Part shown: positions 8,762-18,326 of the stretch, piece after piece
Numbering within the stretch: position 1 is the first letter of the stretch
Layout: every line of letters starts with the position of its first letter
NCBI GenBank assembly: GCA_963808815.1
Contig: CAWEGI010000004.1
Location: 62,001-126,000, forward strand
Direction: 5' to 3'
DNA length: 64,000 nucleotides
DNA from: DATBLE01 sp963808815
GTDB lineage: Bacteria; Actinomycetota; Thermoleophilia; Gaiellales; Gaiellaceae
The notes under the pieces: generated by a model
Seen by the model: only the letters and a program-made list of their open reading frames with translations
The model's database searches: none
What the model was told of the DNA's origin: nothing
Program-made: the position numbers and the translations under genes

Positions 8762-9691
8762 GTGCCCACTGCCGTCGTCACGGGGGGCGCCGGCTTCCTC
8801 GGCTCCCATCTCTGCGAGTACCTGCTCGGGCGCGGCCTGCGCGTTATCTGTGTCGACAACCTCGTCACCGGCTCGCTGGGGAACATCGACCACATTCGCG
8901 ATGACGACTTCGTCTTTCTGGACCACGACCTGACCGAGCACCTGGGGATCGACGAGCCGGTCGACTTCGTCTACCACTTCGCCGCGCTCGCCAGCCCCGT
9001 CGACTACCTGCGGATGCCGCTGCACTCCTTGAAGGTGGGCTCGCACGGGACGCACAACGCGCTCGGGCTCGCGAAGTTCAAGCGCGCCCGCTTCCTGCTC
9101 GCGTCAACGAGCGAGGTGTACGGCGACCCGCAGGTGCATCCGCAGCCGGAGACGTACTGGGGCCACGTCAACCCGATCGGGCCACGCGGCGTGTACGACG
9201 AGGCCAAGCGCTATGCCGAGGCGCTGACGATGGCGTACCACGGCCAGCAGGGCGTGAACACGGGGATCGTCCGGATCTTCAACACCTACGGGCCCCGGAT
9301 GCGCCCGCACGACGGCCGGGCGATCCCGAGCTTCGTCCGCCAGGCCCTCGCGAACGAGCCGCTGACGGTGTTCGGCGACGGCTCGCAGACCCGGAGCTTC
9401 TGCTACGTCGACGACCTCGTCCGCGGCCTCGCCCTGCTCGCCGAGAGCAGCGAGCACTTCCCGGTGAACCTCGGCAACCCGGGTGAGTTCACGATCCTCG
9501 AGCTGGCCCAGGCCGTCCTGAAGGTGACGGGCTCGAGCAGCGAGATCGTGTTCGAGGCGCTGCCGGTGGACGATCCGCAGATCCGCCAGCCGGACATCAC
9601 CCGCGCACGCCAGGTGCTGGGCTGGGAGCCGGAGATCCAGCTCGACGACGGGCTCCGGCGCATGCTGGGAAGGGCGCCCGTCGGTGTCTAG
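8762..9691 (+). CDS. NAD-dependent SDR epimerase, UDP-glucuronate decarboxylase-like
   Basis: A 309-aa extended SDR. The Rossmann motif is TGGAGFLGSH (about 7-16), with the serine region LLASTSEVYGDP and the active-site Tyr/Lys in VYDEAKRYAE. The combination STSEVYGDPxVHPQxExYWG, NPIGPRGVYDEAKR and FNTYGPRM is characteristic of UDP-glucuronate decarboxylases, which convert UDP-glucuronate to UDP-xylose. A related 4-epimerase or dehydratase cannot be excluded. It would supply a pentose donor to the locus. The GTG start has a -10 six bases upstream and no SD. The end overlaps the next start by eight bases. Confidence 0.88.
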   Translation: MPTAVVTGGAGFLGSHLCEYLLGRGLRVICVDNLVTGSLGNIDHIRDDDFVFLDHDLTEHLGIDEPVDFVYHFAALASPVDYLRMPLHSLKVGSHGTHNALGLAKFKRARFLLASTSEVYGDPQVHPQPETYWGHVNPIGPRGVYDEAKRYAEALTMAYHGQQGVNTGIVRIFNTYGPRMRPHDGRAIPSFVRQALANEPLTVFGDGSQTRSFCYVDDLVRGLALLAESSEHFPVNLGNPGEFTILELAQAVLKVTGSSSEIVFEALPVDDPQIRQPDITRARQVLGWEPEIQLDDGLRRMLGRAPVGV

Positions 9692-10853
9692 TCCGTGGCG
9701 GGTCCTGGCGGCGACCCTGGCGGCCGCCGCTGGCCTCTGCGTGCCCGCGGCCACCGCGCCCGGGGCGATCGCCGCGCCGACCATGTCCATCGGGGTCTAC
9801 GACGAGGGCCAGACGTTCTTCGGCAACCTCGACCAGGTCTTCTCGCAGTACAAAGCCCTCCACGTCGGCGTTCTGCGCGTGAACCTCTACTGGGGTGGCC
9901 CGCTCGGGGTCGCGAAACACCGTCCGTTCTCGTCGAGCGACCCGCGCGATGCCGCCTACGACTGGTCGGTCTACGACCGGACCGTCTTCTACGCGGCAGC
10001 CTCCGGAATCAAGCTGCTGTTCTCGATCACGGGCACCCCGCGGTGGGCGAACGGCGACCAGAGTTCGAACCGGCCGCCGCGGAACTACGCGTTGCTACGT
10101 GGGTTCGCCTACGCCGCGGCAGCGCGCTACAGCGGAACGTACGTCGGCAACGACGGCCGAGTGCTGCCCGCCGTCCGGCTATGGGCGGCCTGGAACGAGC
10201 CGAACAATCCGAACTTCCTCCGGCCCCAGTTCGTGAAGGAGAAGGGCAAGTGGGTGATCCAGAGCGCCCGCGACTACGCCAAGATCTGCAACGCCGTCTA
10301 CGAGGGCGTGCACGCGACCTTGTACAAGGGCGAGCAGGTCGCCTGCGGTGTCACGGCGCCGCGGGGAAACAACAACCCTGCGAGCGCCCGGCCGTCGGTC
10401 TCGCCGGTCGCGTTCCTCACCGCCGCCAAGAAGGCGGGAATGAAGCGGTTCGACGCCTATGCGCACAACCCGTACTACGGTGTCCCCACCGAGACGCCGA
10501 CCACGCGTCCGCCGGGAACGCGTTCCGGCCAGGCGCCGACCGCGATCACCCTCGCGAACATCGACATCCTGATCGCCGCGGTCGGCCACCTGTACGGCCC
10601 GAGACCGATCTGGATCACGGAGTACGGCTACCAGACGAACCCGCCCGATCCACATTTCGGCGTGTCCTGGGCGAAACAGGCGAGGTACCTGACCCAGGCG
10701 TTCGCGGTCGCGCGGAAGAACCCGCGGATCAAGCTGATGCTGTGGTTCCTCGTCCGGGACGAGCCAAATGTCGCCGGCTGGCAGTCGGGGCTGATCACGA
10801 CCGGCGGCACACGCAAGCCGGCGTTCAGCGCCTTCCAGCACCTCCCGCACTAG
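9684..10853 (+). CDS. Secreted clan-A glycoside hydrolase-like protein
   Basis: A 389-aa protein with an N-terminal export signal (hydrophobic about residues 7-31, AAPT after it). A TIM-barrel glycosidase pattern follows. The proton donor candidate is Glu172 in LWAAWNEPN, and the nucleophile candidate is Glu313 in PIWITEYGY, both at the ends of predicted strands as in GH39/GH5-type clan-A enzymes. SGIKLLFSITGTPRWA is another typical strand. The start (GTG) overlaps the SDR gene by eight bases, so the two are co-expressed. It likely trims or remodels a surface glycan. The 3' end overlaps the convergent glycosyltransferase by 29 bases. Confidence 0.8.
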   Translation: MSSPWRVLAATLAAAAGLCVPAATAPGAIAAPTMSIGVYDEGQTFFGNLDQVFSQYKALHVGVLRVNLYWGGPLGVAKHRPFSSSDPRDAAYDWSVYDRTVFYAAASGIKLLFSITGTPRWANGDQSSNRPPRNYALLRGFAYAAAARYSGTYVGNDGRVLPAVRLWAAWNEPNNPNFLRPQFVKEKGKWVIQSARDYAKICNAVYEGVHATLYKGEQVACGVTAPRGNNNPASARPSVSPVAFLTAAKKAGMKRFDAYAHNPYYGVPTETPTTRPPGTRSGQAPTAITLANIDILIAAVGHLYGPRPIWITEYGYQTNPPDPHFGVSWAKQARYLTQAFAVARKNPRIKLMLWFLVRDEPNVAGWQSGLITTGGTRKPAFSAFQHLPH

Positions 10854-12009
10854 CCGAGTCGAGCGACGCAGGGTCGATCCTCTTCCGCTCGAGCAGGTCG
10901 CGGTACAGGCGGTCGATGTCGTCGATCAGCCGGTCGACCGAATAGCGCGTCCGCATGCGCTCGCGGCCTGCGGCGGCCATCCGCGCGCGCAGGCCGGCGT
11001 CGTTGGCAAGCCGGGCCATGCTCGTCGCGAGCGCGTCGACGTCACCGGGCTCGACGAGGAAGCCGTCCTCGCCGTCCGTGACCACGTCAGGCACGCCGCC
11101 GACCCGGGTCGCGACCACGGGACAGCCGCTCGCGAGCGCCTCGATCGCCGTCACCGGCGTGCCCTCGTTGCCGGAGGGAAGGACGAAGACGTCGAACGCT
11201 GCGAAGAACGGTCCGACGTCCTCCTGGTAGCCGGGGAAGAGGGAGTCGCGCATGATCCCGAGTTCGCCCGCCAGGTCCTCGACCGAGCGCCGGTCGGGGC
11301 CGTCGCCGACCATGCAGAGCACCGCGTCGATGCCGTCGTCCTTCAGCCGGCGGAAGGCCGTGAGCACCACGTCCGTCCGTTTCACGGCGGTCATCCGGCC
11401 GATCCAGCCGACGACGAATCGCTCGTCCGGGATCCCCATCACCCGTCGGGTCTCGGCGCGGGCCGCGCCGTCGCGGGCAAGACGCTCGTCGAGCTCGATC
11501 CCCAGACGGATGACGCGGAACTTCGAAGCCGGCGCCACCCCGAACGAGACGAGCTCGTCGCGCACCTCAGGGCTCACCGCCACGAGCGCGTCGGTGATCC
11601 GGGCGAGCAGCCGTTCGAGCAGACGGAAGACGCCCGTCCAGAACCGGCCGAAGTAGCCACGCAGGACATGGCCGTGGAACGTGTGCACGATGATCGGCGG
11701 CCGATGGCGGCCGGCGAGCAGCGCCGCCAGGCGCCCGACCGCGCCCGCCTTCGCGGTGTGGGTGTGCAGGATCGCCGGGCGCTCGGCGCGCATGATCCGG
11801 GCGAGGCGCACGGTCGCGAGCAGGTCGCGGACCGGCGAGATCTCGCGGTGCAGATGCGGGATCGTGACGACCGGCACCCCGAGCTCCTCGGTGACGTACG
11901 CCATCGACTGCTCGCCCTGGCCGACGCTGCCGGCGACGAGGATCGTCTCGTACCCGCGCTCGCGGAGGCCTGCAGACAGGTACGAGACGTGAAGGGCCGG
12001 CCCGCCCAT
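10825..12009 (-). CDS. GT4-family glycosyltransferase (5' end uncertain)
   Basis: A GT-B fold enzyme of about 394 aa. It has GGPALHV as the donor-side glycine loop, HTHTAKAGAVGRLAALL and HTFHGHVLRGYF in the N-terminal domain, VGWIGRMTAVKRTDV at the domain joint, and the GT4 signature FVLPSGNEGTPVTAIEALAS in the C-terminal domain. Homologues normally start with a beta strand before the GGP loop. That strand (RVLRAIARLN) is encoded just upstream at 12010-12042, but no ATG, GTG or TTG precedes it in frame. Options are the CTG at 12061-12063, two bases after the upstream gene's stop, or an indel in the sequence. I give the first ATG. Confidence 0.85.
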   Translation of the reverse strand: MGGPALHVSYLSAGLRERGYETILVAGSVGQGEQSMAYVTEELGVPVVTIPHLHREISPVRDLLATVRLARIMRAERPAILHTHTAKAGAVGRLAALLAGRHRPPIIVHTFHGHVLRGYFGRFWTGVFRLLERLLARITDALVAVSPEVRDELVSFGVAPASKFRVIRLGIELDERLARDGAARAETRRVMGIPDERFVVGWIGRMTAVKRTDVVLTAFRRLKDDGIDAVLCMVGDGPDRRSVEDLAGELGIMRDSLFPGYQEDVGPFFAAFDVFVLPSGNEGTPVTAIEALASGCPVVATRVGGVPDVVTDGEDGFLVEPGDVDALATSMARLANDAGLRARMAAAGRERMRTRYSVDRLIDDIDRLYRDLLERKRIDPASLDSASAGGAGRR

Positions 12010-12065
12010 GTTCAGGCGGGCGATCGCCCTGAGGACCCTGATCGGGGCGTGCGCCGGGGGCAGAA

Positions 12066-13004
12066 CTAGTCCTGTCGGCGCGGTTCGATCGCCTCGACCG
12101 TGCGGCGGAGGCCCTCCTCGAGGCCGACGGACGGCTCGTAGCCCAGGGTTTCCCGTGCGGCCGAGATGTCCGCCCAGGAGTTCCTGATGTCACCGGCCCG
12201 CGGCGGTGCGCTCGTCCGCTCGACCGGCCTGCCGACGATCGTCCCGATCAGGTCGGCCAACTCGTTCACGCTGGCCGGCGCGCTCGCGGCGAGGTTGAAG
12301 ATCCGCCCGCTGACGCCCGCGGTGTCGCCCGCCTTGAGCGTCCCGGCGACGACATTCTCGACATAGGTGAAGTCGCGGCGCTGCTCGCCGTCGCCCTCGA
12401 CCGTCACGGGCCGGTCGTTCGCGATCGCCGTGATGAACAGCGGGACCACGGCCGCGTACTGCGAGAAGGGGCTCTGGCGAGGCCCGAAGACGTTGAAGTA
12501 GCGCACGACGACGCTCTCGAACCTCTCGTACACGCGCGAGAACGAGATGCAGTAGCGCTCGGCCGCGAGCTTGGCGACCCCGTAGGGCGAAAGGGGGTCC
12601 GGCGCAGCGTCCTCGTGGGCGGGGAGGGCGGCGCTGCTGCCGTAGACAGACGAACTCGACGTGTACACGACCCGGCGAACGCCCTCGTCCCGCGCGGCGA
12701 GCAGGACGTTCAGGGTGCCCTCGACGTTGACCGCGCTCGAGGTCAGCGGGTCCTGCACCGAGCGCGGCACGGAGCCCAGCGCGCCGAGGTGGTACACGAC
12801 CTCGGTGCCGCGGACGGCGTTGTGGACGCGCTCGTAGCTGCGGAGCTCGCCCTCGACCACCTCGACCTCGAGGTCAGCCAGGTTCGCACGGTTGCCGGTC
12901 GAGAAGTTGTCGAGCACGCGGACGTCGTCGCCGCGCTCGAGCAGCCCGCGGACCAGGTTGGAGCCGATGAAGCCCGCGCCGCCCGTGACGAGCACCTTCG
13001 CCAT
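12066..13004 (-). CDS. NAD-dependent epimerase, GalE/WbpP-like
   Basis: A 312-aa extended SDR with TGGAGFIGSN (about 7-16), the serine strand VYTSSSSVYGS and the catalytic SPYGVAKLAAE. FNVFGPRQSP and GDGEQRRDFTYVENV are typical of UDP-hexose and UDP-HexNAc 4-epimerases. It probably interconverts UDP-glucose/galactose or the N-acetyl forms for the polysaccharide. The ATG follows TAGGAT (13014-13019, minus strand) at a 9-base gap. The glycosyltransferase downstream starts within a few bases of this stop, so they form an operon. Confidence 0.88.
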   Translation of the reverse strand: MAKVLVTGGAGFIGSNLVRGLLERGDDVRVLDNFSTGNRANLADLEVEVVEGELRSYERVHNAVRGTEVVYHLGALGSVPRSVQDPLTSSAVNVEGTLNVLLAARDEGVRRVVYTSSSSVYGSSAALPAHEDAAPDPLSPYGVAKLAAERYCISFSRVYERFESVVVRYFNVFGPRQSPFSQYAAVVPLFITAIANDRPVTVEGDGEQRRDFTYVENVVAGTLKAGDTAGVSGRIFNLAASAPASVNELADLIGTIVGRPVERTSAPPRAGDIRNSWADISAARETLGYEPSVGLEEGLRRTVEAIEPRRQD

Positions 13005-13322
13005 CGGGGAGCCATCCTATGTTGCGCGGGGGAACCCCTGGTTCCCCCGCGAGCCCCCTCCTTGCGGGCGGATCGACGTGAGACCGGTCGCGGAGCCGGC
13101 GGAGGTTTTCGCACTTCCAGTGCGTTCGCACCTCATCTCGCTTGTGGCCGCGGCCGCCATGTCGGCCGCGGCGGCGTCGGCTGGCGTCGGCTCTCCGCTT
13201 CGAGGAGGAACAGGCTTCCGCCTGTCTCGGTACCTGCCGCTGGCGCCACCGAATCGAGACGGTTGGGACAACAGTCCGGTCCATGGGCGAGTTGGCGCCA
13301 AATTGGCGCGAAGCCGTTTGCC
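13005..13322. other. 318-bp gap between epimerase and O-antigen ligase
   Basis: No gene is supported here. It holds the minus-strand -10 TAGGAT (13014-13019) for the epimerase, hairpin repeat copy 1 (13025-13070), a small stem with loop TTCC (ACAGGC/GCCTGT, around 13211-13232), and the perfect palindrome TTGGCGCCAA near 13293-13302 followed directly by a second TTGGCGC. Confidence 0.6.
13025..13070 (+). repeat. Hairpin repeat, copy 1
   Basis: Perfect 12-bp inverted repeat: CGCGGGGGAACC (13025-13036) and GGTTCCCCCGCG (13040-13051) with a 3-base loop, followed by the tail AGCCCCCTCC. Related copies lie at 21145-21245 (opposite orientation) and 24814-24855. Confidence 0.8.
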
Positions 13323-14771
13323 CTACGCCCGTAGATCGGCGGTACCGTTGCCGGTCGAGGGCGGCGGGACGGCTCCCCACCCTGGGTCGGGGGCTGTGCT
13401 TGGGGCGGCGCGCTCGCCGGCGGCCGCCGGCTCGGCGAGCAGCGGCGGGGCGGCGCAGAGGCCGGCGGCGATCCAGAGCATGGCGTCGAGCGGGATGCCG
13501 GCGACGAGGCCGATCGCGGTCAGGACGCCCATGGTCACGAGCAGCCACGAGACCGGAACGAGTGCCGACACGTCGGGCGGGCCGCGCAGCAACCGGGCCC
13601 CGCCGAGGACGAGCGGCGTGATCAGCGCGCCGAGGAAGAGAACGAGTCCGACCACGCCGAGGTCGGACAGCGCCTGGACGTAGGCGTTCTGGACGCCGTA
13701 AGGGTGCTGCGGCGACGGGAACGCCTGCGGCGGCGTGTTCGGGAACTCTCGGTGAAGCGTCGGCAGCAGGGGCCCGTACACGTACTCGTCGTTGGACGCC
13801 TGCCAGCCCGCTCCGGCGAGCGGATGGTCGAGGAACACCCGCCAGCCGTAGTAGACGAGCATCGTCCGCTGGACGTAGCTCTCGACGCCGAGCTGCTCCT
13901 CCTGCTTGCCGATCCCGGCGAAGTGGAGGAACGACTTGACGTCGCCGCCGCGGAAAAGGACGACTCCGCCGAGCACAGCGACCGAGATCACGAGGATGGC
14001 CGCGGCCCGGCGTGCCGACGCGCGGGCGGCGGCGGCGGCGACGATGCCCGCGGCGAGCAGCCCGATCGCACCCGCGAGCGAGCCGGATACGAGCAGACCG
14101 ACGACCCCGCTTGCGCCGGCCACCACCGCGATTCTCCGGTCGAGCCGCCACGCCGGGAGCGCGATCGCGGCCAGCGCGATCGTGAGAGCCAAGCCGGACA
14201 GCGAGGCGAAGTCGTGGTGGCCGAGGAACGAGGGCTGCCGGTAGCCGGCGGGCCAGCCGCCCGCGATCCGCCACCCGAAGAACTGGACGACGGCGAGCGT
14301 CGACGCGACCACGCTCGAGGCGACGACGACGAGCAGGAGGAGCAGCAGATCGTCGACCCTCCGCACCAGCAGGACCGCAGCCGGCGCGAGCAGCGCGTAC
14401 TCGACGTACTTGCCGGTCGTGACCACGTGCTCGTGCCAGGGGTAAGGGTCGGATCCGCGCAGCGGGTAGATCGTCGCCGCGCAGACCCAGGCGAGGAACA
14501 CGCCGATCGCGATCCAGGCGGGTACTCCGGCCCGCAGCCGGCCGAGCCCGTCGCGTGCCGCAGCCGCCAGCGCTGCGACCACGCAGGCGAGGACAGCCAG
14601 GTCGGAGAGGACGATGTGCGCATGGCTCGAGCCGATCGTCGTGTCCCAGCCCGGCTGGAAGTCGATGTGGACGAGCACGATCGGGAAAGCCAGGGCGAGC
14701 ACCCAGGCGCCGGCCGACGCGCGCGGGAAGGCGACGCCCCGCTCACCGCCCAAGGACGTCCGGGCCGCCAC
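13323..14771 (-). CDS. O-antigen ligase/polymerase (Wzy/WaaL-like)
   Basis: A 482-aa multispan protein with about ten to twelve hydrophobic segments between residues 20 and 440. The large extracytoplasmic loop (about 275-370) contains RTMLVYYGWRVFLDHPLAGAG and the conserved HPYGVQNAYVQALSDLGVVG, the H/GxxxNxYLxxLxexG pattern of the Wzy_C/O-antigen ligase family. It polymerises or ligates lipid-linked repeat units at the outer face of the membrane. It is divergent from the flippase; the two start codons are 26 bases apart around a shared palindromic -10. The C-terminal tail is proline-rich and disordered. Confidence 0.85.
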   Translation of the reverse strand: MAARTSLGGERGVAFPRASAGAWVLALAFPIVLVHIDFQPGWDTTIGSSHAHIVLSDLAVLACVVAALAAAARDGLGRLRAGVPAWIAIGVFLAWVCAATIYPLRGSDPYPWHEHVVTTGKYVEYALLAPAAVLLVRRVDDLLLLLLVVVASSVVASTLAVVQFFGWRIAGGWPAGYRQPSFLGHHDFASLSGLALTIALAAIALPAWRLDRRIAVVAGASGVVGLLVSGSLAGAIGLLAAGIVAAAAARASARRAAAILVISVAVLGGVVLFRGGDVKSFLHFAGIGKQEEQLGVESYVQRTMLVYYGWRVFLDHPLAGAGWQASNDEYVYGPLLPTLHREFPNTPPQAFPSPQHPYGVQNAYVQALSDLGVVGLVLFLGALITPLVLGGARLLRGPPDVSALVPVSWLLVTMGVLTAIGLVAGIPLDAMLWIAAGLCAAPPLLAEPAAAGERAAPSTAPDPGWGAVPPPSTGNGTADLRA

Positions 14772-14779
14772 CGGCGGCC

Positions 14780-14787
14780 ACTATAGT
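14780..14787. promoter_or_regulatory. Bidirectional overlapping -10 elements
   Basis: The 12-bp palindrome CCACTATAGTGG carries TATAGT on both strands. On the plus strand it is 14782-14787, ten bases before the flippase ATG. On the minus strand it is 14780-14785, eight bases before the ligase GTG. The hexamers share four base pairs, so polymerase can engage only one direction at a time, and both messages would be leaderless. Confidence 0.65.
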
Positions 14788-14797
14788 GGACGCCCGG

Positions 14798-16082
14798 ATG
14801 CAAACGCGCCTTCTGTGGCGGCGCTCTGCTACGGCGCTCGGCCTCTACGGAAGCGTTGCACTCGGGTTCCTGGCAAGCATCGTGGCAGCGCGCCGGCTCG
14901 GCCCGGTCGAGTACGGCCACTTCACGCTTGCGATCTTCGCCGCCGGCTTCCTCCAGGTCCTGCTCGACCTGACCGTGGAGGAGGCGATGATCAAGTACGG
15001 CTTCCGCTACACGACCACCGCCCGCTGGGGGCGGCTCCGGCGGCTCTACCGCCGCGCGATGGTCCTGAAGACGCTCGGCGCCCTGCTCGCGGCGATCGGG
15101 CTGGCGATCCTCGCGCCGTTCGCGGACACGCTGTTCAACGCGAGCGGGTTGCGCACGCCGTTCCTGCTCGCCGCGCTGCTGCCGCTGTCGTACATCCCCG
15201 AGGCGCCGGCCGGCGCCGCGCTCGTCCTGACCGGACGGTACGACGTCCGGGCCGCCTACACGCTCCTGACGCAGCTCCTGCGCGCGATCGGTCTCGTCGT
15301 CGGGTCGCGATACGGCGTCACCGACGCCGTGATCGGCCTCGTGATCGGCCAGGTCGCCGGCTCGGTCGCGGTCGGCCGGGCGGCGGTCGGCGTCTTCTCC
15401 CGCTTCCCCGCGGCAGAGCCCGAATCCCTCGGCGAGGACCGCAGCGAAATCATCCGGTTCGTGGTCCGCTCCAGCGTCGGCTCGGGGATCGTCTCGCTGC
15501 GGACGGCGGTCACGCCCGCTCCTGCTCGGGATCGTCTCGGTGCCGGCACAGGTCGGATACTTCCGCGCCGGCCAGGCGCCGCTGACCGGCCTGACCGCGG
15601 TCACCGCGCCCGCCCGCCTCGTCCTGATCACCGAGCAGACACGGGACTGGGAGTCCGGTGCGGGCGCGCGGGTGTTCGCCGGCCTCCGCCGCTACAGCCT
15701 CGTCGCGCTGGTGGCGATGGTCGTGTCCGTCCCGTTCCTGTACTGGTGGATGCCGACGCTGATGCGGATCGTCTTCACCGACAAGTACGAGCCCGCCACG
15801 GATGCCGCCCGCCTGATGCTGCTCGCCGGCGCGGTCGGGCTCGTGTTCGCCTGGACCAAGTCGCTGCCCGTCTCGATGGGCCGCCCCGAGCTGCGGATCG
15901 TCACCCACGGGATCGAGACGCTGGTGCTGATCCCGCTCGTGCTCGTGTTCGGCTCGATCTGGGATGCGACGGGCGCCGCCGCCGCCGTGCTCGTCGCCAC
16001 GACGGTGTTCGCGGTCGCGTGGCTCGTCGCGCTCGTCAGGCTCCAGCGTGAGCACGCCGCGCAACAGGCGGTGACGTCGTGA
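14798..16082 (+). CDS. Wzx-like polysaccharide flippase (one frameshift)
   Basis: About 427 aa after repair. It is a multispan MATE/MVF-type exporter with an N-terminal helix SVALGFLASIVAARRLGP, then EYGHFTLAIFAAGFLQVLL and at least ten further hydrophobic segments. It is expected to flip undecaprenyl-linked oligosaccharide across the membrane. The reading frame changes at the CCC at 15515-15517: removing one C joins SLRTAVTP to LLLGIVSVPAQVGYF. The length (1285 bp) fits exactly one extra base. The stop overlaps the next GTG in GTGA. Confidence 0.82.
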
Positions 16083-17206
16083 AAGTCCTGGTCGTCTCGG
16101 GGATCTGGCCGCCGGACGTCGGCGGCCCCGCCAGCCACGCGCCGGAAGTCGCGGAGTATCTGCGCGGCCGCGGCCACGAGGTCGAGGTGGTGACGACCGC
16201 CGCGGCGGCGCCCGCCCCCCAGGCATACCCCGTGCGCTGGATCTCGCGGGCGCAACCGGTCCTGCTCCGCTACCTGCGCGGCGCGCTGCTCGTCCGCCGG
16301 TCGGCCCGCGGCAAGGACGTCGTCTACTCGACCGGCATGTACGGGCGCACGCGCGTCGGCTCGCTGCTCGCCGGGACACCGAGCGTGGTCAAGCTGACCG
16401 GAGACCCTGCCTACGAGCGCGCGTTCCGCTACGGCCTGACGCGCCTTCCGATCGAGGACTTCCAGCGCGCCCGCGACCCCCGCATCGCCTGGTTGAAGGC
16501 GGTGCGGGACCTGACCCTGTGGGGCCCGCGCCGCTACGTGATCCCGAGTGCCTCGCTCGGGCGCTTCGCCCGCGAATGGCAGCTCGTCCGGGGCGACCGG
16601 ATCGTCGTGCTGCCGAACCCGATCGCCGTTCCGGCCGTCGGCGATCGCGACGAGCTGCGTCGACGTCACGGCTTCGAGGGTCCGACCCTGGTGTTCGCCG
16701 GCCGGCTCTCGCTCCAGAAGGAGCTCGACGTCCTGGTACGGGCGCTCGACGCCTGCGAGGGCGTCGCGCTCGTGGTCGCCGGCGACGGGCCGGAGCGTGC
16801 GCGACTGGACGCCCTCGTCGGCGAGCTCGGGCTCGGCGACCGTGTCCGCTTTCTGGGCGCGCAGCCGCGGAAGACCGTGCTCGAGCTGCTCGCCGCCGCC
16901 GACGCAGAGGTGCTGTCGTCCGGCTGGGAGAACTTCCCGCACTCGCTGATCGAGGGGCTCGCGGTCGGGACGCCGGTGATCGCGACCGGCGTCGGCGGGG
17001 TCCGCGAGATCGTCACCGACGGCGAGAACGGGCTGCTCGTCCCGCCCGGTGACCCCGATGCGCTTGCGGCTGCGATCCGCCGCTTCTTCGCCGACGGGGC
17101 GCTGCGGGAGCGGCTGCGGGCGGCCGCTCCTGGATCCGTCGCCCGCTTCGCGCCGGAGCCCGTGTACGCCCGGCTGGAGGCGCTCCTCCAGGAAGCGGCC
17201 GCGTGA
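16079..17206 (+). CDS. GT4-family glycosyltransferase
   Basis: 375 aa, GT-B fold. The N-terminal donor-facing loop is GIWPPDVGGPASHAPEVAEY. LVFAGRLSLQKELDVLV opens the C-terminal domain, and the nucleotide-sugar motif ENFPHSLIEGLAVGTPVIAT contains the conserved Glu pair (E..LIEG). It transfers a hexose or HexNAc from a nucleotide sugar to the growing lipid-linked glycan in the cytoplasm. Overlaps of four bases at both ends place it in an operon with the flippase and the next glycosyltransferase. Sugar specificity cannot be read. Confidence 0.9.
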   Translation: MKVLVVSGIWPPDVGGPASHAPEVAEYLRGRGHEVEVVTTAAAAPAPQAYPVRWISRAQPVLLRYLRGALLVRRSARGKDVVYSTGMYGRTRVGSLLAGTPSVVKLTGDPAYERAFRYGLTRLPIEDFQRARDPRIAWLKAVRDLTLWGPRRYVIPSASLGRFAREWQLVRGDRIVVLPNPIAVPAVGDRDELRRRHGFEGPTLVFAGRLSLQKELDVLVRALDACEGVALVVAGDGPERARLDALVGELGLGDRVRFLGAQPRKTVLELLAAADAEVLSSGWENFPHSLIEGLAVGTPVIATGVGGVREIVTDGENGLLVPPGDPDALAAAIRRFFADGALRERLRAAAPGSVARFAPEPVYARLEALLQEAAA

Positions 17207-18322
17207 GCGGGCGGCCGCGGCTGCTGCTGGTCGGGCGGACCCGGTACCGCCTCCCGCTGAGCGAGAGCCTGCGCGCCAAGTTCGACGTCCTCGGCGAGCG
17301 GCTCGACCTTCGCGTGCTGGCCAGCGGGGTCGACGGCGCGGCGAAACGCGACGCGATGTTCGAGCTGGCGGGACCGTACCGGCCGCGAAAGCTCGACGGG
17401 GCGCTGTACTTCCTCGGGCTGCCGCTCCGTATGCGCCGCGAGCTGCGCCGTTCGCACCCCGACGCCGTCCTCGTCCAGGGTGCGCACGAGACCTGGTTCG
17501 TCCTGCTCGGGCGCTTGCTGTCGGGCGTGCGCGCGCCGGTGATCCTCGACGTCCACGGCGACTGGCACTCCTCCACACGGCTGTACGGCTCGCCGGCCCG
17601 CAAGCTGCTCAACCCGATCGCCGACCGCGTCGCCGTCTCCGCGCTGCGCCGGGCCGACGCGGTGCGGACGATCTCCGACTACACGACCCGGCTCGTCCGC
17701 TCCCACGGCGTCGAGCCGGCAGCGGTCTTCCCGGCGTTCATGGACCTCGAGCCGTTCCTCGAGCCGCGCGCGCCCCTGCCCGCGGCACCGCGCGCCCTGT
17801 TCGTCGGCGTGCTCGAGCACTACAAGGGGATCGACGAGCTGGCCGAGGCCTGGCGGATCGTCGCTCCGCAGGCGGCCGGGGCGACGCTCCACCTCGTCGG
17901 ACGCGGCACGCGCCGGGAGGTTGTCGAGCGGCTGGTCGCGGACCTGCCCGACCGCACGGAGTGGACGGAGGTGCTCCCCACGGAGGGCGTGGCGCGCGCT
18001 CTGGACGACGCCACCACGCTCGTCCTGCCGTCGCGGAGCGAGGGGATGGGGCGCGTGCTCGTCGAGGCGTTCTGCCGCGGCCGGCCGGCTGTCGCCTCAC
18101 GCGTGGGGGGGATCGTCGACCTCGTGCGCGACGGCGAGAACGGACTGCTCGTCCCGCCGCAGGACCCGCAGGCCCTGGCCGACGCGCTGCTCCGTGTCCT
18201 CTCGGACGCGGCTGTGGCCGAGCGGCCTGGCGGCCGGCGCCGCCGCCAGCGCGGACACCTGGGTGGCCACGCCGGAGGAGTACGCGGCGCGGCTGGAGGC
18301 GCTGGTCGCGGGACTACGATAG
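17203..18322 (+). CDS. GT4-family glycosyltransferase (one frameshift)
   Basis: About 372 aa after repair. It starts with RLLLVGRTRYRLPLSESLRA, has LDVHGDWHSSTRLYGSPAR in the N-terminal domain, LFVGVLEHYKGIDELAEAW at the hinge and VLPSRSEGMGRVLVEAFCRG as the GT4 donor motif. One extra C at 18226-18227 shifts the last 35 codons. Removing it restores VAERLAAGAAASADTW and the end LEALVAGLR. The repaired stop at 18320-18322 lies four bases before the deacetylase GTG. Confidence 0.85.
18315..18320 (+). promoter_or_regulatory. -10 element for the deacetylase, inside the operon
   Basis: TACGAT ends exactly six bases before the GTG at 18327, overlapping the 3' end of the previous gene. It could give an internal leaderless transcript. 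Confidence 0.4.
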
Positions 18323-18326
18323 GCGC

